Source: JAAXKN01 sp050258815 (GTDB taxonomy: Bacteria; Bacteroidota; Ignavibacteria; Ignavibacteriales; SURF-24). From it: a stretch of DNA of 64,000 bases. Numbering within the stretch: position 1 is the stretch's first letter; each line of letters opens with the position of its first letter. Below are positions 60,863-64,000 of this stretch, one piece after another. The notes beneath the pieces are model-generated. The model ran no database searches, was not told the origin of the DNA, and worked only from the letters and a program-made list of their open reading frames with translations. The translations under genes were made by a program, and so were the position numbers. The stretch covers positions 1-64,000 of the forward strand of contig JBLMZM010000090.1 in NCBI GenBank assembly GCA_050258815.1, given 5' to 3'.

Positions 60863-62401
60863 ATGATTTCAAAGATATTTTCCAGTGCTACTTTTGGTAT
60901 TGATGCTTTCCTCGTTGAAGTGGAAACGCACATCGAAAAAAAGCTTCCTTCCTTTACAATAGTTGGTCTTCCTGACAATGCCATTAAGGAGAGCCGTGAG
61001 AGAGTACTAGCCGCAATAAAGAACAGCGACTTCGAATTCCAGATAAAGAAGATTACGGTGAACATGGCTCCTGCCGACATCAGAAAAGAGGGAAGTTCCT
61101 TTGACCTGCCAATTGCAATTGGGTTGCTGAGTGCCAGCGAACGGGTCCAGAATAGGTGGTTGAGCGATACTGTATTTCTTGGGGAACTGTCCCTGGATGG
61201 TAAACTCAGGCCAATTAAAGGGGCGCTTCCGATAGCAGTTGAAGCCCGGAAGAAGGGGATAAAAAGAATTATACTTCCGCCTGAGTGTGCTAAAGAAGCT
61301 TCAATCGTAGAGGGGATCGATATCTTTCCGGCCGAAGATCTGAAAGAGGTAGTTGGATTCCTGAACGATGAAATTGAAAAGGAGCCTCTTGTTACTAGCA
61401 GGGATGAGGTTTTTGCCCAGGTAAACCAGTACCACGTCGACTTTTCCGACGTTAAGGGGCAGGAGAACGTTAAAAGAGCCCTGGAGGTAGCGGCAGCCGG
61501 GGCGCACAATATCCTGATGATAGGTCCGCCCGGATCCGGTAAAACTATGCTTGCCAAAAGAATTCCCACTATACTGCCGCCATTAAGCTTTGAGGAGGCC
61601 CTGGAAACTACAAAGATACACTCTGTTGCAGGCATAATTCCAAAGGATAAGGCACTTATAACAGTAAGACCATTCCGGAGTCCTCACCACACAGTTTCTG
61701 ATGCCGCACTCGTTGGAGGGGGGTCCGTGCCAAGGCCGGGGGAGGTTTCCTTTGCGCATCACGGGGTTTTGTTCCTGGATGAATTGCCTGAATTCAAGAA
61801 AAACGTGCTGGAAGTTTTGCGACAGCCTCTTGAAGACAGCAGGGTTTCCATAAGCCGGTCCAAGATGTCGCTCGAGTTCCCTGCAAATTTTATGCTTGCT
61901 GCAGCAATGAACCCGTGTCCCTGCGGTTACTTTTCAGATCCCAACAAGGACTGCACCTGTGCGCCGCCGCAGATACAGAGGTACATGGCAAAAATTTCGG
62001 GACCGCTTCTCGACAGGATTGACATACACATTGAAGTCCCGGCCGTAAAATACAAGGAACTGTCCAACGACTCCAAGGGTGAAGCCTCCGAGGTGATACG
62101 CAGCAGGGTTATTAAAGCAAGGGAAATCCAGCTGAAGAGGTTTTCGCAGGTAAAGCACATCTTTAACAATGCAGACATGGGAACCCGCGAGGTAAGGCAA
62201 TATTGCGTATTAGACACAGCCGGAGCGGAGATTCTCAGGATGGCAATGAGCAGGCTGGGATTATCAGCCAGGGCATATGACAGGATATTGAAAGTAAGCC
62301 GCACAATAGCAGACCTGGATAATGCGGAGCAAATCAGGCCAAATCACATCAGTGAAGCAATCCAGTACAGGAGCCTCGACAGGGAATTGTGGAATCACTA
62401 G
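60863..62401 (+). CDS. comM: YifB/ComM family Mg-chelatase-like AAA ATPase
   Basis: A 512-residue AAA+ protein. ComM is a hexameric helicase that promotes branch migration during integration of transformed DNA. The N-terminal domain (about 1-190, FGIDAFLVEVETHIEKKLPSFTIVGLPDNAIKESRERV) is followed by Walker A GPPGSGKTML, Walker B FLDELPEF, and the Cys-rich insertion NPCPCGYFSDPNKDCTC. The C-terminal domain has LSARAYDRILKVSRTIADLD. The site aaagggtgg precedes the ATG. Together with the ComEA-like gene at 48 kb it hints at natural competence. Confidence 0.95.
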   Translation: MISKIFSSATFGIDAFLVEVETHIEKKLPSFTIVGLPDNAIKESRERVLAAIKNSDFEFQIKKITVNMAPADIRKEGSSFDLPIAIGLLSASERVQNRWLSDTVFLGELSLDGKLRPIKGALPIAVEARKKGIKRIILPPECAKEASIVEGIDIFPAEDLKEVVGFLNDEIEKEPLVTSRDEVFAQVNQYHVDFSDVKGQENVKRALEVAAAGAHNILMIGPPGSGKTMLAKRIPTILPPLSFEEALETTKIHSVAGIIPKDKALITVRPFRSPHHTVSDAALVGGGSVPRPGEVSFAHHGVLFLDELPEFKKNVLEVLRQPLEDSRVSISRSKMSLEFPANFMLAAAMNPCPCGYFSDPNKDCTCAPPQIQRYMAKISGPLLDRIDIHIEVPAVKYKELSNDSKGEASEVIRSRVIKAREIQLKRFSQVKHIFNNADMGTREVRQYCVLDTAGAEILRMAMSRLGLSARAYDRILKVSRTIADLDNAEQIRPNHISEAIQYRSLDRELWNH

Positions 62402-62494
62402 GAAATTAAGAGAAAAAAAAGTATATTACATAATTGGATTTTTCTGAATAAGTTATTTATTGAGAGAATTTCTAATTATTTTCCATTTAACAAC

Positions 62495-62525
62495 TTGCTT
62501 TTTAAATCAGTAAGCCATATATTTG
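62495..62525 (+). promoter_or_regulatory. Predicted promoter of the tRNA-rpmG-secE-nusG cluster
   Basis: TTGCTT is followed after 17 bases by TATATT, and the -10 reads on as TATATTTG, matching the Bacteroidetes TAnnTTTG form as well. Transcription would begin about 10 bases before tRNA-Tyr. Confidence 0.6.
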
Positions 62526-62541
62526 GATTTCATTTTATTAC

Positions 62542-62628
62542 GGGCGGACGCCGGAGTTGGAGAGCCGGGGCGGACTGTAAATCCGTTGGCAAACGCCTTT
62601 GGGGGTTCGAATCCCTCGCCGCCCACCA
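62542..62628 (+). tRNA. tRNA-Tyr (GTA)
   Basis: An 87-base class II tRNA with a long variable arm. The anticodon loop CTGTAAA gives GTA. The acceptor stem pairs gggcgg with ccgccc, the T-loop is ttcgaat, and CCA is encoded at the 3' end. Confidence 0.96.
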
Positions 62629-62741
62629 TATGTTGACATTTGAAAATTGGTCGTTGGAGATTGTTTACAGATCGTTATACAACTTACAATTGAGAATAGT
62701 CAATTCAAGATATCAACATTAGTGTTCTAGATATTTAGAAC

Positions 62742-62815
62742 GCGGGAGTAACTCAGTTGGCTAGAGTCACAGCCTTCCAAGCTGTTGGTCGCGGGTTCGA
62801 GTCCCGTCTCCCGCT
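62742..62815 (+). tRNA. tRNA-Gly (TCC)
   Basis: A 74-base cloverleaf with acceptor gcgggag/ctcccgc, anticodon stem acagc/gctgt, and loop CTTCCAA giving TCC. The T-loop is ttcgagt. CCA is not encoded. Confidence 0.96.
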
Positions 62816-62864
62816 CTAACTAAATAAGATACTTTAAATTACCAAATTTTTCAAGACTAATACT

Positions 62865-62937
62865 GCTGACGTAGCTCAGTTGGTAGAGCACATCCTTGGT
62901 AAGGATGAGGTCACCGGTTCAATCCCGGTCGTCAGCT
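62865..62937 (+). tRNA. tRNA-Thr (GGT)
   Basis: A 73-base cloverleaf with acceptor gctgacg/cgtcagc, anticodon stem catcc/ggatg, and loop TTGGTAA giving GGT. The T-loop is ttcaatc. CCA is not encoded. In many bacteria tuf follows this tRNA; here rpmG does. Confidence 0.96.
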
Positions 62938-62957
62938 CAAACTAACACGAAAATACT

Positions 62958-63107
62958 ATGAGAGATATAATAACTTTAGAATGCACCGAGTGTAAAAGAA
63001 GAAATTACACTACAACAAAAAACAAACGTCTTCATCCCGGAAGAGTAGAGTTCAAGAAATACTGCCGTTGGGATGGCAAGCATACTATTCATAAAGAAAC
63101 TAAATAG
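62958..63107 (+). CDS. rpmG: 50S ribosomal protein L33
   Basis: A 49-residue protein between tRNA-Thr and tRNA-Trp. It reads MRDIITLECTECKRRNYTTT and continues with KNKRLHPGRVEFKKYCRWDGKHTIHKETK, the bL33 pattern. The first zinc pair is C9-x2-C12. The second pair is incomplete: C36 is present but the partner three residues later is Asp39. This is a form between the four-Cys and Cys-free paralogues. The rpmG-tRNA-Trp-secE-nusG order is conserved widely. Confidence 0.95.
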   Translation: MRDIITLECTECKRRNYTTTKNKRLHPGRVEFKKYCRWDGKHTIHKETK

Positions 63108-63115
63108 TTTTTCTT

Positions 63116-63192
63116 ACGTCAGTAGCTCAATTGGCTAGAGCAGCGGTCTCCAAAACCGCAGGTTGGGGGTTCGAGTCCCTCCTGACGTGCCA
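63116..63192 (+). tRNA. tRNA-Trp (CCA)
   Basis: A 77-base cloverleaf with acceptor acgtcag/ctgacgt, anticodon stem gcggt/accgc, and loop CTCCAAA giving CCA. The T-loop is ttcgagt. The 3' end GCCA is encoded. Confidence 0.96.
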
Positions 63193-63219
63193 GAATTACT
63201 AAAGAGAAGACACTTAGTT

Positions 63220-63402
63220 ATGAAAGAAAAAATAATTAATTTTTTTAATGATGTAGTCAAGGAGATGAAAAAAGTCACCTGGCCTACAAAAGATGAATTG
63301 AAAGAATCAACAACTATAGTTATAGTAGTATGTTTGATAATAGCCGCATTTACCTATCTGATAGATATGGCTATAACACAAATCTTTAAAGGGATATTTT
63401 AG
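63220..63402 (+). CDS. secE: Preprotein translocase subunit SecE
   Basis: A 60-residue membrane protein of the Sec channel. It has the conserved amphipathic start VVKEMKKVTWPTKDEL and a single transmembrane segment (about 32-56). The ATG at 63220 is the true start; the frame extends back into tRNA-Trp, which cannot be coding. The site aaagagaag lies upstream. nusG follows after nine bases. Confidence 0.96.
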   Translation: MKEKIINFFNDVVKEMKKVTWPTKDELKESTTIVIVVCLIIAAFTYLIDMAITQIFKGIF

Positions 63403-63411
63403 GTCGTACCA

Positions 63412-63948
63412 ATGGAATTGAAATGGTATGTAGTGAGGACTTTTTCGGGGCAGGAAAACAGGGTGAAAACTCTCCTGGAAACTGAACTGAAGGACCATGA
63501 CCAGCTCAGGGCAAAGATACAGGAAATTCTTGTACCTACGGAAAAAGTTTTTGAAGTTAAAGACGGCAAGAAGAAGTCTAAGAACAAGAACTTTTTTCCG
63601 GGCTATATTCTTGTCCAGGCGGACTTGGATAACCAGGTAAAGGATTTTATTCTGAACACTCCTGCTGTAATGGGATTCCTGGGCACTGGTAAAAACCCCA
63701 ACCCGCTGCAGCCTGAAGAGGTTAAGAGGATCGTTGGCCGCATTACGCAGGACCAGGAAAATGAACGTCTCGAGACTTTATTCCGTGCCGGAGACTTTGT
63801 TAAAATTGTTGACGGTCCATTCAATAATTTCTCGGGTTATATTCAGGAAGTTAATGAGGAGAAGATGAAGATCAAAGTTATGGTCTCTATCTTCGGCAGG
63901 AAGACTCCTGTTGAAATCGATTTTGTACAGGCAGAATTAGAAAAGTAA
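63412..63948 (+). CDS. nusG: Transcription termination/antitermination protein NusG
   Basis: A 178-residue transcription factor. The NGN domain starts WYVVRTFSGQENRVKTLLE and includes KNFFPGYILVQADLD and TPAVMGFLGTGKNPNPL. The C-terminal KOW domain (about 125-178) has FVKIVDGPFNNFSGYIQEVNEEKMKIKVMVSIFGRKTPVEID. It links RNA polymerase to Rho or to the leading ribosome. The usual next genes, rplK and rplA, would lie beyond the right edge. Confidence 0.97.
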   Translation: MELKWYVVRTFSGQENRVKTLLETELKDHDQLRAKIQEILVPTEKVFEVKDGKKKSKNKNFFPGYILVQADLDNQVKDFILNTPAVMGFLGTGKNPNPLQPEEVKRIVGRITQDQENERLETLFRAGDFVKIVDGPFNNFSGYIQEVNEEKMKIKVMVSIFGRKTPVEIDFVQAELEK

Positions 63949-64000
63949 AAGTATATAAATTAAAAGTAAAAATTAAAAGTAAAAGCAGTATAGAATATTT

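Noticed and set aside
60838..61635. A 265-codon minus-strand frame opposite comM
   Set aside because: Serine-rich shadow of the comM coding strand with no recognisable motif.
62495..62722. A 75-codon frame across tRNA-Tyr
   Set aside because: It covers a clear tRNA gene with encoded CCA and cannot be a protein.
63163..63219. Extended secE start overlapping tRNA-Trp
   Set aside because: The extra residues are the tRNA sequence read as codons; secE homologues start at the ATG at 63220.
1..64000. Prophage, insertion sequence, CRISPR or integrated element
   Set aside because: No transposase, integrase, phage structural gene, direct repeat array or tRNA-linked attachment duplication was found; gene content is core throughout.

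Overview
The window is a dense stretch of bacterial chromosome with almost no mobile DNA. It suggests a Gram-negative member of the FCB superphylum, most likely near Ignavibacteria/Chlorobiota or Bacteroidota. The evidence is a fused lpxC-fabZ gene, two tandem Skp/OmpH genes beside bamA, a TonB receptor with a carboxypeptidase-regulatory plug domain, a full menaquinone pathway, and moderate-to-low GC. Many genes have Shine-Dalgarno-like sites, which fits Ignavibacteria better than classical Bacteroidetes. This placement is inference; no rRNA gene is present to test it.

Layout. 1-5.4 kb: menaquinone genes menH (cut by the left edge), menB, menA, menC and menE on +, facing a hotdog thioesterase. 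5.6-10.2 kb: a secreted MORN-type repeat protein, a 20-bp terminator hairpin, and a large outer-membrane protein joining a metallopeptidase-like domain, a beta-propeller and a barrel. 10.3-18.4 kb (-): rnr, tamB, rfaE2 and rfaE1, an RNase and envelope/heptose operon with one-base overlaps. 18.7-29.2 kb (-): a secreted propeller protein, then the envelope cluster uppS-bamA-skp-skp-lpxD-lpxC/fabZ-lpxA, with lipM and panB overlapped onto its end. 29.7-31.2 kb (-): lexA with two small genes, a WYL-like mini-protein and an unrecognised 145-residue protein, behind a promoter overlapped by a 19-bp inverted repeat. 31.4-34.5 kb (-): menF and menD, which complete the quinone pathway up to DMK synthesis.

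34.8-44.8 kb: a YgjP-type metallopeptidase, a MarR regulator, prmA, an M28 lipoprotein peptidase, a PBP4-type DD-carboxypeptidase, a TatD-radical SAM fusion, a TonB receptor with a lipoprotein, and purM. 45-50.8 kb (+): hrcA-grpE-dnaJ, a ComEA-like HhH protein, a PilM-like protein, rsmD and coaD. 50.9-60.6 kb: two class I aminotransferases flanking pckA, then aroE, a TPR protein, sucC and pruA. 60.8-64 kb (+): comM (YifB) and the translation/transcription cluster tRNA-Tyr, tRNA-Gly, tRNA-Thr, rpmG, tRNA-Trp, secE, nusG.

Most of the window is core metabolism and envelope biogenesis. The best candidates for something little described are the lexA-WYL-145aa cassette with its operator, the TatD-radical SAM fusion, and the peptidase-propeller-barrel outer-membrane protein.
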